DNA of 64,000 bases from Proteus cibi (GTDB lineage: Bacteria > Pseudomonadota > Gammaproteobacteria > Enterobacterales > Enterobacteriaceae), in assembly GCF_003144405.1 (NCBI RefSeq), contig NZ_PENW01000015.1, positions 62,001 to 126,000 on the forward strand. Direction: 5' to 3'. A program made the position numbers and the translations under genes. Positions 25,511 through 34,902 of this stretch are shown one piece after another (position 1 is the stretch's first letter; each line of letters starts with the position of its first letter). The notes beneath the pieces are model-generated. The model was given only the letters and a program-made list of their open reading frames with translations, was not told where the DNA came from and made no database searches.

Positions 25511-26406
25511 TGACACCTGAAGACGTTTATATTTTATGCCGTTTTTTCCATTTCGTGGCAGTCATGTTTATGTTCGGACTGAGCTTCTCGGCTGCCATTC
25601 TTGCAAAAGATAAGTTCATTCCTCTTATTCAAGTTCGTTTGCGTCCCGCTTTAGCCATTAGTACGGTTACTGTCTTTATTACGACTTATTTATGGATGGC
25701 GGTGCAATCCGGCATTATGGGAGATGGATGGGAAGATGCTTGGTCATTTGAAATATGGAAAGCGGTATTAGGTACTTCATTTGGTCAAGTTTGGCAATGG
25801 CAATTGGTATTAGCAACCGTTGCATTAGTCGTTTTATTTATACACCAACGCTATATTCGTAACTTCTCTTTATTGATAGTTGCCTCAATTATGTTGATCT
25901 TACATGCATCAATTGGTCATGGTGCCATGTTTACAGGATCAGAAGCGATATTTTATAGAATTAATCAAAGTATTCATCTTATTAGTGCTGCGTATTGGTT
26001 TGGCGGCTTATGGCCATTTGTTGCTTGTTTGCAATTTTTACGGAATAAAGATGAGCTTGCAGATGGGATGATCAAACCGATTATTGGCACAATGAAGCGA
26101 TTTTCACTCTTTGGTCATATTGCTGTTTTATTGGTTACTATCACCGGTATTATCAGTGCCGTCATGTTAATTCCAGGATGGCCAGCAGTACAATTATCAT
26201 CTGAATATCAAAGTATGTTATGGCTTAAAATTAGCTTAGTTGTGTTAATGCTTGCTCTAGCAGTAATCAATCGCTATGTCTTAGTTCCTCATATCCGTAA
26301 GAAAAATAACTTTCAATGGTTGCTCGTAAATAGCTGGCTTGAGCTGTTACTTGGAACAATGGTTATTTTTACTGTAGCCATCTTTGCCATTAACTCACCT
26401 GTATAG
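25510..26406 (+). CDS. copD: CopD-family copper transport membrane protein (YebZ)
   Basis: 298 residues with about eight membrane helices; conserved His residues in CRFFHFVAVMFMFG, ILHASIGHGAMF and SIHLISAAYWFGG lie within or near helices and are typical of the CopD domain. Thought to import copper delivered by CopC. It overlaps copC by one base, so the two are coupled, and is followed after 47 bases by yebY. Confidence 0.9.
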   Translation: MTPEDVYILCRFFHFVAVMFMFGLSFSAAILAKDKFIPLIQVRLRPALAISTVTVFITTYLWMAVQSGIMGDGWEDAWSFEIWKAVLGTSFGQVWQWQLVLATVALVVLFIHQRYIRNFSLLIVASIMLILHASIGHGAMFTGSEAIFYRINQSIHLISAAYWFGGLWPFVACLQFLRNKDELADGMIKPIIGTMKRFSLFGHIAVLLVTITGIISAVMLIPGWPAVQLSSEYQSMLWLKISLVVLMLALAVINRYVLVPHIRKKNNFQWLLVNSWLELLLGTMVIFTVAIFAINSPV

Positions 26407-26453
26407 ATTGCTATATAATTGAAAAAATCTAATTTATTAAGTGAGATGTCCAC

Positions 26454-26798
26454 ATGAAACGTTTTTTATTGGCGGGAATGTTAATGTTTTTCTCTTTTCA
26501 AGCATTCTCGGCGGCACCTATTTCAACAGTCAGTAAGCTTCAATTTGGTGACGATTGGCCATTTACACGAGAAGAAGTGATGCTCAATTGTCGTGCTGAT
26601 GGTGCTTGGTTTGTAATTAATCCAGCAACACTGATGCAGTATCCACTTAATGAGATTGCAATGAAACAAATGGAAAGTGGAAAAGTAAAAGCACAGTTAA
26701 TTGATGTTATTTTACTGCCAGATCCTAATTCACCTGAAAAGAAAAAATCAGTAGAAGTGATACAGAATGCAATTAAGTCACTCTGTGAGAATAATTAA
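26454..26798 (+). CDS. yebY: YebY-family periplasmic protein (DUF2511)
   Basis: 114 residues; signal peptide MKRFLLAGMLMFFSFQAFSA, then a domain with KLQFGDDWPFTREEVMLNC and a C-terminal SLCENN, giving two cysteines for a disulfide. Matches E. coli YebY in size and context after copC-copD. Likely helps copper handling in the periplasm; exact role unknown. A small hairpin follows at 26791. Confidence 0.85.
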   Translation: MKRFLLAGMLMFFSFQAFSAAPISTVSKLQFGDDWPFTREEVMLNCRADGAWFVINPATLMQYPLNEIAMKQMESGKVKAQLIDVILLPDPNSPEKKKSVEVIQNAIKSLCENN

Positions 26799-26832
26799 TC
26801 AAGTGATTAATTATGCAGATAAGTTTTTTTTA
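26791..26832 (+). terminator. Terminator after yebY
   Basis: Perfect stem ATAATTAATC / GATTAATTAT with loop AAGT, then T8 after twelve bases; weak because it is all A:T. Confidence 0.45.
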
Positions 26833-26979
26833 TTTTTATCGCATTGATTTAAATAATAAAAATTAAGAGTGGAGATTTTTTTATTGAAAGTAGTGTGCTA
26901 TTGGGTTGTTTACTGGATCTTTACATATTGTTAGCTAATATTTAACAGTAGGTTGTGAGAACGAAAAGTCTGAGTTAGT

Positions 26980-27081
26980 CCTCGATTTTTGTTTATGCAG
27001 TAATCAGCAATTACTTTTTAGCGCACGGCTCGCAATGAGCCTTTTCCCTAAGCCAGATAAATGATTTATCTGGCTTTTTTT
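26980..27081 (+). ncRNA. sdsR: SdsR (RyeB) small RNA
   Basis: The block TTTTAGCGCACGGCTC, a small GGCTC/GAGCC hairpin, TTTTCCCT and then a 25-base terminator stem (AGCCAGATAAA...TTTATCTGGCT) with T7 reproduce the conserved layout of enterobacterial SdsR. In E. coli sdsR lies between yebY and pphA, and here it also follows yebY. SdsR is a sigma-S-dependent, Hfq/ProQ-linked RNA that represses ompD, mutS and others. The 5' end is estimated from the known length of about 104 nt; the conserved half (27013-27081) is certain. ProQ is encoded 5 kb downstream. Confidence 0.85.
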
Positions 27082-27099
27082 ATGTGCTTTAGCATCTCG

Positions 27100-27342
27100 T
27101 TATGCCACTTTTAAGATCCAGTGGTGATTATCTTTATCATAAGCATGACGATAAAGCAGAATATTTTTATCTTTTAATTGGGCTGGAATACTTGTGTTTT
27201 CATCCCATCCATCTAATTGCATACAGAACTCTTTGTCATAATCACATGGAATATGGATATAAGTTAATTGATTATCGGAAGAGTGTTTCAACGTAATATC
27301 TTCAATTTCATAGCAAGCAATTTTTAAGGTGGTCTTTTTCAT
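27100..27342 (-). CDS. yebV: YebV-like DUF1480 protein
   Basis: 80 residues: KIACYEIEDITLKHSS, then IPCDYDKEFCMQLDGWDENT and a C-terminal HHWILKVA, matching E. coli YebV (DUF1480). Function unknown. The neighbourhood (yebY, sdsR, yebV, then yebT/letB, yebS/letA, yebR) follows the E. coli chromosome. AAGCTTTATATG-type leader with a weak GGAG site. Confidence 0.85.
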   Translation of the reverse strand: MKKTTLKIACYEIEDITLKHSSDNQLTYIHIPCDYDKEFCMQLDGWDENTSIPAQLKDKNILLYRHAYDKDNHHWILKVA

Positions 27343-27481
27343 ATAAAGCTCCGGTTTAAGCGATGTTGTATTGCGTTCCGTTGTGTTTTGTTGGTGGCAT
27401 TTGTTTTAAAGAATGCTTTTTGACCAAACAAAATTAAGCATAGTATAAATGGAATCTATTTCCAAAATATTTTTTCAAAAT

Positions 27482-27514
27482 AAAAAAAGCGGATCATTTT
27501 TTGTGATCCGCTTT
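27482..27514 (-). terminator. Terminator after letAB
   Basis: Stem AAAGCGGATCA / TGATCCGCTTT with a T-rich loop and A/T runs at both sides. Confidence 0.8.
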
Positions 27515-27552
27515 AAATAAATTATCTGAAATAGGGCGAAATTATCTAATTT

Positions 27553-29871
27553 TTAAGGTTTAGGTATTGCTGTTCCCCATTCATCCCAATCTTTGGGTTC
27601 TTTATCATTTAAAATGAAATTCTGTTCCTGTTTGGCTTTCGCTTGTAATGGTGTGGAAGGCGGTGTTGCAAAAGTGATCCCACCACGTATAAATTGCTTG
27701 AATGTACCACTACGAATAACACCGCCAGTTAAGCCAAATGAGAAGTTATATCCAGATGAGAGCCAAAACTCCGTATTATTTCGAACAAGGTATTGGTGTT
27801 TTTTACTAATACGGATGTGAATTAATACTCTGTCAGACATGTTTCCTAGTTCAAGGCCTGTTACGGCGCCAACTTCAAGGCCTCGGTAATAAATTGGTGT
27901 GCCAATTTGTACCGAACCCGCTTCAGTCGCATTTAATATGAGGTTTAACCCATCGAGATAGCGTGAGTCTGTAATGTTAGATGTTTGTAATTCAAATTGA
28001 CGGTATACACCACCATTGCCAGGCTCTGCTTTAATATAAGGTTGTATAAGTGAATCTAAGTTATCTAAGCCCGATGCTGTTAATTCGGGAGTAACAACAG
28101 CGAAGCGGCTACCTGATCTTGCAAAGGTTTTGACATAATCAGGGTAGAGAACAGCAGATACCGTCACCGCTTTTCTGTCTGGTGAAAGGATTAATGATTC
28201 AACTTGCCCAATATCAATACCTAAATAACGAATCGGCATTCCTTCAGAAAGTTTGCTTGCGTCATATGTTTTTAACGTAATTTGTGCACCGATAGCTCGT
28301 GCGCTAGTTTCTGATGGATAGAGTTTATAACGTGAAACGTTATTATTGATATTTTCGAAATTATCAAAACTGATTGCGCCTTTTAATGCACGATTTAGTG
28401 GGGTTGCTTCAACAGTTAATCCGGAGCCATTAACAGATACTTTGGCAGCGCCTTCAGTCCAAAAAACACTCTTTTCTGTAAGTAGATGGCGATATTGTTT
28501 GGATATATAAACATCAATATCAAATTCATCCATTAAAGGTCGAACATCAGTAATTTCACCGACTTGAAATTGGTGATAAAGAACCACGGAACCTTTTTGG
28601 ATACCCGGAAGAGTTGATGCTTTTAACGTGAGGGTCACGGGTAATTCATTACCATCAATACTTGCTTTAGCAAAAAAGTCGTTACGATAAAGGCGATACT
28701 GCTCTTTAGGTGCCCCTTTAGTACCTTGAATTAGGTGAATACCGCCTTCAAGCCATTCTTGAGGTGTTGCACCTTGAACTTCAATGCCATTTAGACCCAT
28801 ATTGACGTTAATTCGACTATTGGCAACAAATTTACTATTTTCATAAATATAATGCTTATATTCAGGGGCAATAATTGCATCAAAAATAACACCATCATCA
28901 CTCATATTACGCTGAATAATTTGCCCAATCGTAATTCCTCTAAAAAGAATAGGTTGCCCTGCATCGACTCCCCAACTTTCTTCACTGGTTAGAGAAATAA
29001 TTAATCCATCTTCTCCATATATTGCTTTACCCGCATCTACGGAAGTTGCAGATTGTAAAACGAATTGTTGGTTTTCTTGTGCTGGAGGGCTGTTTTCTGG
29101 AGAGTCAAAAGCAATTGCGCCATTGATTAAAGCAGAAACACTTTCCATTTTTACTGATATGCCACTTTTTAAATTGAAATTCCCCTGAAAACCGGAGACG
29201 TTCCAGAAATGGCTATCTTGGCGTATTAAATGGGCGTATTGTTTATCAATGCTGAGCTCAATAAAAATACCTTGGTTATCAGGGCGAATCGCATAGCTAT
29301 ACACTTTACCAACAGGAACTTGGCGATAATAAATTGGAGAGTCAACATTCAGTGATCCCAGTTTATCTGCTGTTAATGTTATTAATTGTTGGCTTTTATC
29401 GATATTAGCTTGCGGGCGAACTTCCTGAGCAATAAATTTAAACTGCTTTTCACCGTCTCCCGGTAACATACTGATATAGTTACCACCAACTAAAGCATCG
29501 AGCCCAGATACCCCAGAAAGGCTGGCTTTAGGTGTAACTAACCAAAACTGTGTATTTTTGCGCAGTGCTGTCGCAAGATCTTTGCGGATATCAGCCGTAA
29601 CAATAACTCTGCGTAAGTCATCGCTTAAAGTGATATCTTTAACAAGACCCACATCAACGCCTTGATAGCGAATAGGTGTTCTGCCAGAGACAATTCCTGA
29701 TGCGGATTGAAAATCAATTGTGATTTGCACACCTTTATCTTGCCAATGTTGGAAAAGCAACCAACTAGCAATAAAAATAGCGATAACAGGGAGTAGCCAA
29801 AATGTCGAAATTTTACGCTTGCGGCGTATTTGGGCTTGTGTGTCCTGAACGTCGTTTTCTTCTTGTTGCAT
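27553..29871 (-). CDS. letB: LetB (YebT), MCE-domain tunnel protein, six MCE domains
   Basis: 772 residues from ATG 29871. One membrane helix (ISTFWLLPVIAIFIASWLLF) then MCE repeats, each recognised by a (P/S)(I/V)xYxxxxVG-type strand: RTPIRYQGVDVG, SPIYYRQVPVG, QPILFRGITIG, SVVLYHQFQVG, MPIRYLGIDIG, TPIYYRGLEVG. That is six, while E. coli LetB has seven in about 877 residues. Comparing borders, the one missing corresponds to E. coli MCE3. LetB forms a periplasm-spanning hexameric tunnel for lipids with LetA. The start overlaps letA by 59 bases. An in-frame ATG at 29940 lies deeper in letA and is less likely. Confidence 0.93.
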   Translation of the reverse strand: MQQEENDVQDTQAQIRRKRKISTFWLLPVIAIFIASWLLFQHWQDKGVQITIDFQSASGIVSGRTPIRYQGVDVGLVKDITLSDDLRRVIVTADIRKDLATALRKNTQFWLVTPKASLSGVSGLDALVGGNYISMLPGDGEKQFKFIAQEVRPQANIDKSQQLITLTADKLGSLNVDSPIYYRQVPVGKVYSYAIRPDNQGIFIELSIDKQYAHLIRQDSHFWNVSGFQGNFNLKSGISVKMESVSALINGAIAFDSPENSPPAQENQQFVLQSATSVDAGKAIYGEDGLIISLTSEESWGVDAGQPILFRGITIGQIIQRNMSDDGVIFDAIIAPEYKHYIYENSKFVANSRINVNMGLNGIEVQGATPQEWLEGGIHLIQGTKGAPKEQYRLYRNDFFAKASIDGNELPVTLTLKASTLPGIQKGSVVLYHQFQVGEITDVRPLMDEFDIDVYISKQYRHLLTEKSVFWTEGAAKVSVNGSGLTVEATPLNRALKGAISFDNFENINNNVSRYKLYPSETSARAIGAQITLKTYDASKLSEGMPIRYLGIDIGQVESLILSPDRKAVTVSAVLYPDYVKTFARSGSRFAVVTPELTASGLDNLDSLIQPYIKAEPGNGGVYRQFELQTSNITDSRYLDGLNLILNATEAGSVQIGTPIYYRGLEVGAVTGLELGNMSDRVLIHIRISKKHQYLVRNNTEFWLSSGYNFSFGLTGGVIRSGTFKQFIRGGITFATPPSTPLQAKAKQEQNFILNDKEPKDWDEWGTAIPKP

Positions 29872-31069
29872 AAGTATCCCATAGTAAACGACTATCCAAC
29901 CATTCAACGGCAAGGATAGTAAGAATAACCGCAGTACCAAAATAAAAAGCCGCTGGTCCCATTGTGAAAGTCATTAGTTGATCTCGATTAATCAATGACA
30001 TCATTAGTCCAATCACAAAGAGATCGAGCATTGACCATCGCCCTATCCAGGAGACGAAACGGTATAGTTTCATTCGAAGTAGAGGGTCAATACGAGAGTT
30101 AAAGTGAATGCTTAATAATAAGCCCAGCATAATAATAATTTTGAAAAAAGGTACAAACACACTGGCAATAAAAACAATAATCGCAATGGGAGTGTTACCC
30201 GAATTCACTAAGGAAAGTACACCTGAAAAGATGGTGTCTTCACTACGCTGACCATTTAAATAGAAAATAGAAATCGGTAATAAATTTGCAGGGATTAGAA
30301 AAATTATTGCTGAAATGAGTGCTGCCCATGTTTTTTGTAAACTCATTGGTTGTCTTGGGGTATAGCAAGATCTACAACGAGGGCAGTGTGTTGATGGCGT
30401 TCTTTTAAAATGATAATGACAAGCATGGCAAGTCGCGGGGCTTTTTTCTATCTCTTTTTGTGGATAAAAACGTTGCCAAAACTGGTCCATATTAATGTTA
30501 ATTAGCATTAATAAGCTGAGTACCATTAAAGAAACAAAAGCAATTAGTCCATTGCCAATATAGACGGTTGCATAATCGCCTAATTTTATTGTTGCAACAC
30601 CAAGCCCAATCAAATAGACATCTAACATTACCCATTCCTTTAATTTTCCTAACATTAATAAGACTGGGCGAAGATTAAGGCGTAAGCGAGAACCTAAATG
30701 GAGATATAAAATCGCGATGGGGAGGCTAAGTGGTGCAGCAATAGCACAAAAGGCTACCATCGTTGCTGTAAGAGGAGAGCCTTGCTCTGACATCATCCGA
30801 ATACCATCAAGCACATTTGCCGTTATCATTGTGCCTAATAAATGGATTTTAATTAGTGGCTGAGTGAATGCTATTGATGCCAAAATAAGCATTGTAATAG
30901 AGAGAATGAGTAGACGAGTTAATGACCAATATCGATAAGATGCGACTTTTGCTTGGCAACGTGGGCAATAAGCATCCTCTTCACGCTTTAATGTAAGCGG
31001 GAGTGTCACGAGATGATCACACTCCTGACAGCGTATTGATTTTTTTTCCTTTGTTGCGATATTGTTCAC
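29813..31069 (-). CDS. letA: LetA (YebS), inner-membrane lipid transport protein
   Basis: 418 residues with two zinc-ribbon modules (RCQECD...CPRCQ near the N-terminus and CHACHYH...CPRCRSC in the middle), each followed by four membrane helices, the PqiA/LetA layout. Works with LetB in lipid trafficking between membranes. The two genes overlap and are transcribed towards lower coordinates, ending at the 27482 terminator. Divergent from msrC with 275 bases between. Confidence 0.93.
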   Translation of the reverse strand: MNNIATKEKKSIRCQECDHLVTLPLTLKREEDAYCPRCQAKVASYRYWSLTRLLILSITMLILASIAFTQPLIKIHLLGTMITANVLDGIRMMSEQGSPLTATMVAFCAIAAPLSLPIAILYLHLGSRLRLNLRPVLLMLGKLKEWVMLDVYLIGLGVATIKLGDYATVYIGNGLIAFVSLMVLSLLMLININMDQFWQRFYPQKEIEKSPATCHACHYHFKRTPSTHCPRCRSCYTPRQPMSLQKTWAALISAIIFLIPANLLPISIFYLNGQRSEDTIFSGVLSLVNSGNTPIAIIVFIASVFVPFFKIIIMLGLLLSIHFNSRIDPLLRMKLYRFVSWIGRWSMLDLFVIGLMMSLINRDQLMTFTMGPAAFYFGTAVILTILAVEWLDSRLLWDTYATRRKRRSGHTSPNTPQA

Positions 31070-31344
31070 TGTGTTGCTCGCTAATTCGCCTAAGTTGTTT
31101 TTCTTAAGAGTTATCGTTTGATTAAGCTAAAAAAAAGTACCTATACTCAATGGTTCACAAGTTATCATTTTTATTATATTTATGCCTTTCATTTTACAAT
31201 ACAAAGTGTCTGATTTTTTTTGTGGGTGTTAAGGAATTATTATCGTTTTTTTACCCAATTCTTGAAAATGGAGTATTCAACCTCAAGATAAAATAGGCTA
31301 AATTACAAGTATGTTATCTATTTTAGTTATGTAAATAGGGTTTA
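31070..31344. promoter_or_regulatory. Divergent promoter region letA / msrC
   Basis: 275 bases between two divergent genes. No regulator palindrome stands out. AGGG before the msrC ATG is its ribosome site. Confidence 0.4.
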
Positions 31345-31845
31345 ATGATGCCAAAAACGCTTTTTTATCAGGAACTCACTGATAATTTGTCAGCCTTGTT
31401 GTCTGGTGAAAATGATCTTATCGCATCACTTGCTAATACCAGTGCGCTTCTTTACGAGAAGTTAGAGACGATAAATTGGGTTGGGTTTTATCTTAATGAT
31501 GGCGATTCATTGGTCCTTGGCCCATTTCAAGGCAAAATTGCTTGTGTCAGAATAGGTTTTGGGAAAGGAGTTTGCGGAACTGCATACTCTGAAAACAGAA
31601 TTTTAAGAGTCGGTGACGTTCACCAATTTAGTGGTCACATTGCTTGTGACAGCGCGAGCCAGTCTGAAATTGTTCTACCTTTAGAAGTAAATGGACAAAT
31701 TATCGGCGTTCTCGATATTGATAGTCCTATTTTTGATCGTTTTGATAAAAAAGATGAAAATGGGCTTAAAGCGTTGTGTGACGTGCTCTGCGAGCATTTA
31801 AAAGTTTGTCATACAGCAAAATATTGTGAATTTTGTGTAAGTTAA
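31345..31845 (+). CDS. msrC: Free methionine-(R)-sulfoxide reductase, GAF type
   Basis: 166 residues forming one GAF domain, very close to E. coli YebR/fRMsr. The three cysteines needed for catalysis and recycling are present in GKIACVRI, KGVCGTAY and GHIACDSA. Reduces free methionine-R-sulfoxide. Two adjacent ATG codons (31345, 31348) are possible starts. Followed 95 bases later by proQ, in the E. coli order. Confidence 0.93.
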   Translation: MMPKTLFYQELTDNLSALLSGENDLIASLANTSALLYEKLETINWVGFYLNDGDSLVLGPFQGKIACVRIGFGKGVCGTAYSENRILRVGDVHQFSGHIACDSASQSEIVLPLEVNGQIIGVLDIDSPIFDRFDKKDENGLKALCDVLCEHLKVCHTAKYCEFCVS

Positions 31846-31940
31846 CAGGCGTTTGCCATAGAAATTGTTGGCAACACTATTATAATGTCGCTTGTTCATG
31901 CCTGCGCTGGTTGGCAAAACCGTTGTAATCAGGAAATTTC

Positions 31941-32636
31941 ATGGAAAATCAACCTAAGTTGAATAGTAGTAAAGAAATCATCGCTTTTTTAGCTGAACGT
32001 TTCCCTAAGTGTTTTATCGCTGAGGGCGAAGCTCGCCCTTTGAAAGTTGGCATTTTTCAAGATCTTGTTGAAGATCTAAAAGATGAAACTCAACTAAGTA
32101 AAACACAGTTACGTTCGGCATTACGCTTATATACCTCAAGTTGGCGCTACCTTTATGGAGTTAAAGAAGGGGCAAAACGTGTCGATTTGAATGGTAATGA
32201 CTGCGGCGAACTGGAAGCTGAGCATATTGAACATGCTCGTACACAATTAGCAGAAGCTAAGGCGCGCGTTCAAGCTCAGAGAGCAGAACAACGTGCTAAG
32301 AAGCGCGAAGCTGAAGGTGATAAGGAGACCAGCAAACGTCCGGCAGCGAAAAAGCCAAATAATACGCGTCGTCAGCCACCTAAAGAAGGTGAAAAACGAC
32401 AGCCTCGTCCTCAAAAAGCGACTCAAGCACCTCGCAAAGCACCACCACGCCAAAATACTGAAAAGTTAATTCCGGTGAAAGACACCTCAGTTCTTACTGT
32501 GGGTCAATCGCTGAAAGTTAACGTTGGTAGTAGCGTGATGGACGCGACAGTGCTAGAGATAGCGAAAGAGGGTGTACGTGTACAATTGCCTAACGGTTTG
32601 GCAATGAATGTACGCACGGAACATTTAAAGTTCTGA
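31941..32636 (+). CDS. proQ: RNA chaperone ProQ
   Basis: 231 residues. N-terminal FinO domain (about 1-120, with [20 protein letters not shown]), a basic Lys/Arg/Gln/Pro linker (about 120-175), and a C-terminal Tudor-like domain ([17 protein letters not shown]). Binds structured 3' ends of mRNAs and small RNAs; SdsR, encoded 5 kb upstream, is a known type of ligand. Nineteen bases separate it from prc, so the two are likely co-transcribed. Confidence 0.95.
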   Translation: MENQPKLNSSKEIIAFLAERFPKCFIAEGEARPLKVGIFQDLVEDLKDETQLSKTQLRSALRLYTSSWRYLYGVKEGAKRVDLNGNDCGELEAEHIEHARTQLAEAKARVQAQRAEQRAKKREAEGDKETSKRPAAKKPNNTRRQPPKEGEKRQPRPQKATQAPRKAPPRQNTEKLIPVKDTSVLTVGQSLKVNVGSSVMDATVLEIAKEGVRVQLPNGLAMNVRTEHLKF

Positions 32637-32655
32637 TACGGAGGCCAACCAGAGC

Positions 32656-34716
32656 ATGAACAAACTTTTAAATGTGGCTTTTGCAATCGGATTAACATTC
32701 ACAGCTACTTCTGTTGTAATGGCTGAGAAACCAGCCACTCCAGCAATGGTAACTATTGATCAGTTACCCGAATTAAAGCAAGAGCCACAGCATTCTACCG
32801 TAAGTGAGCGAGTAACCTCACGTTTTGAACGCTCTCATTATCGTCAGTTCTCGCTAGATGCGAGCTTTTCTGAAAAGATTTTTAATCGCTATCTTAATTT
32901 ATTAGATTATAGCCACAATGTGTTGCTAGCATCAGATATTGCCCAATTTGATAAAGAAAAAACCAAAGTCGGTGAATATCTGAAAAAAGGAGAGCTTCAG
33001 CCCCTTTATGATCTCTTTAATTTAGCGCAAAAAAGACGTTTTGAACGTTTTCAATACGCCTTAAACCGCTTAGATAAACCCATGGATTTAACTGGTCAAG
33101 ATAAGTTTGAGTTAGATAGAACAAAAGCGCCATGGCCACAAACTCAAGCTGAGCTAGATAAACTTTGGGATGAAAAAGTAAAATATGATTGGTTAACACT
33201 GAAACTATCTGAAAAAACAGATAGCGAAATTAAAGAGACACTAACCAAGCGTTATAAAGCTGCGTTACGTCGTCAAACGCAAAGCCAAAGCGAAGATGTT
33301 TTCCAAATCATTATGTCGGCATTCGCTCGCGAAATTGACCCTCATACAAGTTATCTATCACCAAGAAATACCGAAGCCTTTGATTCTGAAATGAGCCTAT
33401 CCTTAGAGGGTATTGGCGCCGTATTACAGATGGATGATGATTATCCTATGATCAACTCTATGGTAACGGGTGGACCGGCGGCAAAAAGTAAAGAGTTGAA
33501 AGTTGGCGATAAAATTATTGCAGTAGGGCAACAAAATAAGCCGATGGTTGATGTTGTCGGCTGGCGACTTGATGATATTGTTGCTTTGATTAAAGGACCG
33601 AAAGGTAGCCAAGTAAAATTAGAAGTCATTTCTGATGAGAAAGGCGCTAAACCAAGAACAATCACTTTAGTCAGAGAGCAAATCCGTTTAGAAGACAGAG
33701 CTGTTAAGCTCACTGAAAAAGTCATTAACGGTGATAAAGTTGCCATTTTGGATATTCCAAGCTTTTATGTTGGTTTAACCAATGACGTAAAAACACAGTT
33801 ACAAAAAGTGGCGAAAGATAATATTTCATCTTTAGTCATTGATTTGCGCGGTAACGGTGGTGGTGCATTAACAGAGGCAATTTCACTTTCAGGGTTATTT
33901 ATTCCAAGTGGTCCTGTTGTGCAAGTCAGAGATAATAATGGTCGTGTACGACAAGATTTCGATAGAGATGATGTCGTGTATTATAAAGGACCACTGGTTG
34001 TTATCGTAAATCGCTTTAGTGCCTCAGCCTCTGAAATTTTTGCTGCTGCAATGCAAGATTATGGTCGAGCATTAATAGTTGGTGAGCAAACATTCGGTAA
34101 AGGAACGGTTCAGCAATATCGTCCATTAACACGTGTTTACGATCAAATGCTAAGCCCTGATTGGCCTGGTTTAGGTTCAGTGCAATACACTATTCAAAAA
34201 TTCTATCGAATTAATGGCGGTAGTACTCAACTTAAAGGGGTAACTCCTGATCTGCTGTTACCGAGCTTTGATAGTGTTGAAATGGGTGAAAGTTTTGAAG
34301 ATAACGCATTACCTTGGGATAGCATATCTCCAGCAAGCTATCAGCTATCTGAGTATTCAGACAAGCTGAAAGCGGCGTTAGCGCCATTAACTGAACAGCA
34401 TACTAAGCGCATTGCAAATGACAGAGAGTTTTCATACATCTTTGCTGATATTCAACGCTATAATGATGCTAAAGCAAAAGGTGAAGATAAATTTGTTATC
34501 TTAAACTTCGCTGAAAGAGAGAAAGAAAACAAAGAGCTAGAAACCATTAAATTAAACCGTATTAATGAGCGTTTTAAATTAGAGGGTAAGCCTGCGTTGA
34601 AATCACTCGATGATTTGCCTAAGGATTATGAAGGACCAGATCCTTATTTAGATGAAACGGCTAAGATTGCAGTTGATCTTTCAAAAGTGCTTAAGCCTAA
34701 GAAACTATTAAATTAA
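32656..34716 (+). CDS. prc: Carboxy-terminal processing protease Prc (Tsp)
   Basis: 686 residues: signal peptide, N-terminal helical part, PDZ (LSLEGIGAVLQMDDDYPMIN onward, about 235-335), and serine-lysine catalytic core. The dyad is visible as Ser457 in NRFSASASEIF and Lys482 in TFGKGTVQ, 25 apart as in E. coli. Degrades periplasmic proteins with non-polar C-termini, including MepS with NlpI. A strong terminator follows at 34749. Confidence 0.95.
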   Translation: MNKLLNVAFAIGLTFTATSVVMAEKPATPAMVTIDQLPELKQEPQHSTVSERVTSRFERSHYRQFSLDASFSEKIFNRYLNLLDYSHNVLLASDIAQFDKEKTKVGEYLKKGELQPLYDLFNLAQKRRFERFQYALNRLDKPMDLTGQDKFELDRTKAPWPQTQAELDKLWDEKVKYDWLTLKLSEKTDSEIKETLTKRYKAALRRQTQSQSEDVFQIIMSAFAREIDPHTSYLSPRNTEAFDSEMSLSLEGIGAVLQMDDDYPMINSMVTGGPAAKSKELKVGDKIIAVGQQNKPMVDVVGWRLDDIVALIKGPKGSQVKLEVISDEKGAKPRTITLVREQIRLEDRAVKLTEKVINGDKVAILDIPSFYVGLTNDVKTQLQKVAKDNISSLVIDLRGNGGGALTEAISLSGLFIPSGPVVQVRDNNGRVRQDFDRDDVVYYKGPLVVIVNRFSASASEIFAAAMQDYGRALIVGEQTFGKGTVQQYRPLTRVYDQMLSPDWPGLGSVQYTIQKFYRINGGSTQLKGVTPDLLLPSFDSVEMGESFEDNALPWDSISPASYQLSEYSDKLKAALAPLTEQHTKRIANDREFSYIFADIQRYNDAKAKGEDKFVILNFAEREKENKELETIKLNRINERFKLEGKPALKSLDDLPKDYEGPDPYLDETAKIAVDLSKVLKPKKLLN

Positions 34717-34748
34717 GTTATCAATTATAACAGCTGATACTTAAAGTA

Positions 34749-34790
34749 ACCCCCAATAGTTGGATAAACCAATTGCTGGGGGTTTTTTAT
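34749..34790 (+). terminator. Terminator after prc
   Basis: Outer stem AACCCCCA / TGGGGGTT with an inner GTTGG/CCAAT part and a T6 tail. Confidence 0.85.
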
Positions 34791-34827
34791 ATTTATATTA
34801 AGCGAGATATAAAGTTATCTTTGCCAA

Positions 34828-34902
34828 TCAATGTTTATCAGGCTTTACATCAAAAATCTTTTTAAGAAAACCAATAATATCTTCTTGGATGGGTTCTTTC
34901 AC
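34828..34902 (-). CDS. Possible 24-codon small protein
   Basis: GTG at 34902 preceded by AAAAAG starts MKEPIQEDIIGFLKKIFDVK, ending PDKH and TGA. Amphipathic helical composition looks protein-like, but it is very short, has a poor ribosome site and no recognised relatives. It could equally be the tail of a lost gene. Confidence 0.2.
   Translation of the reverse strand: MKEPIQEDIIGFLKKIFDVKPDKH

Noticed and set aside
29625-29882. Minus-strand ORF in another frame inside letB/letA junction
   Set aside because: Shadow of the overlapping letA-letB genes.
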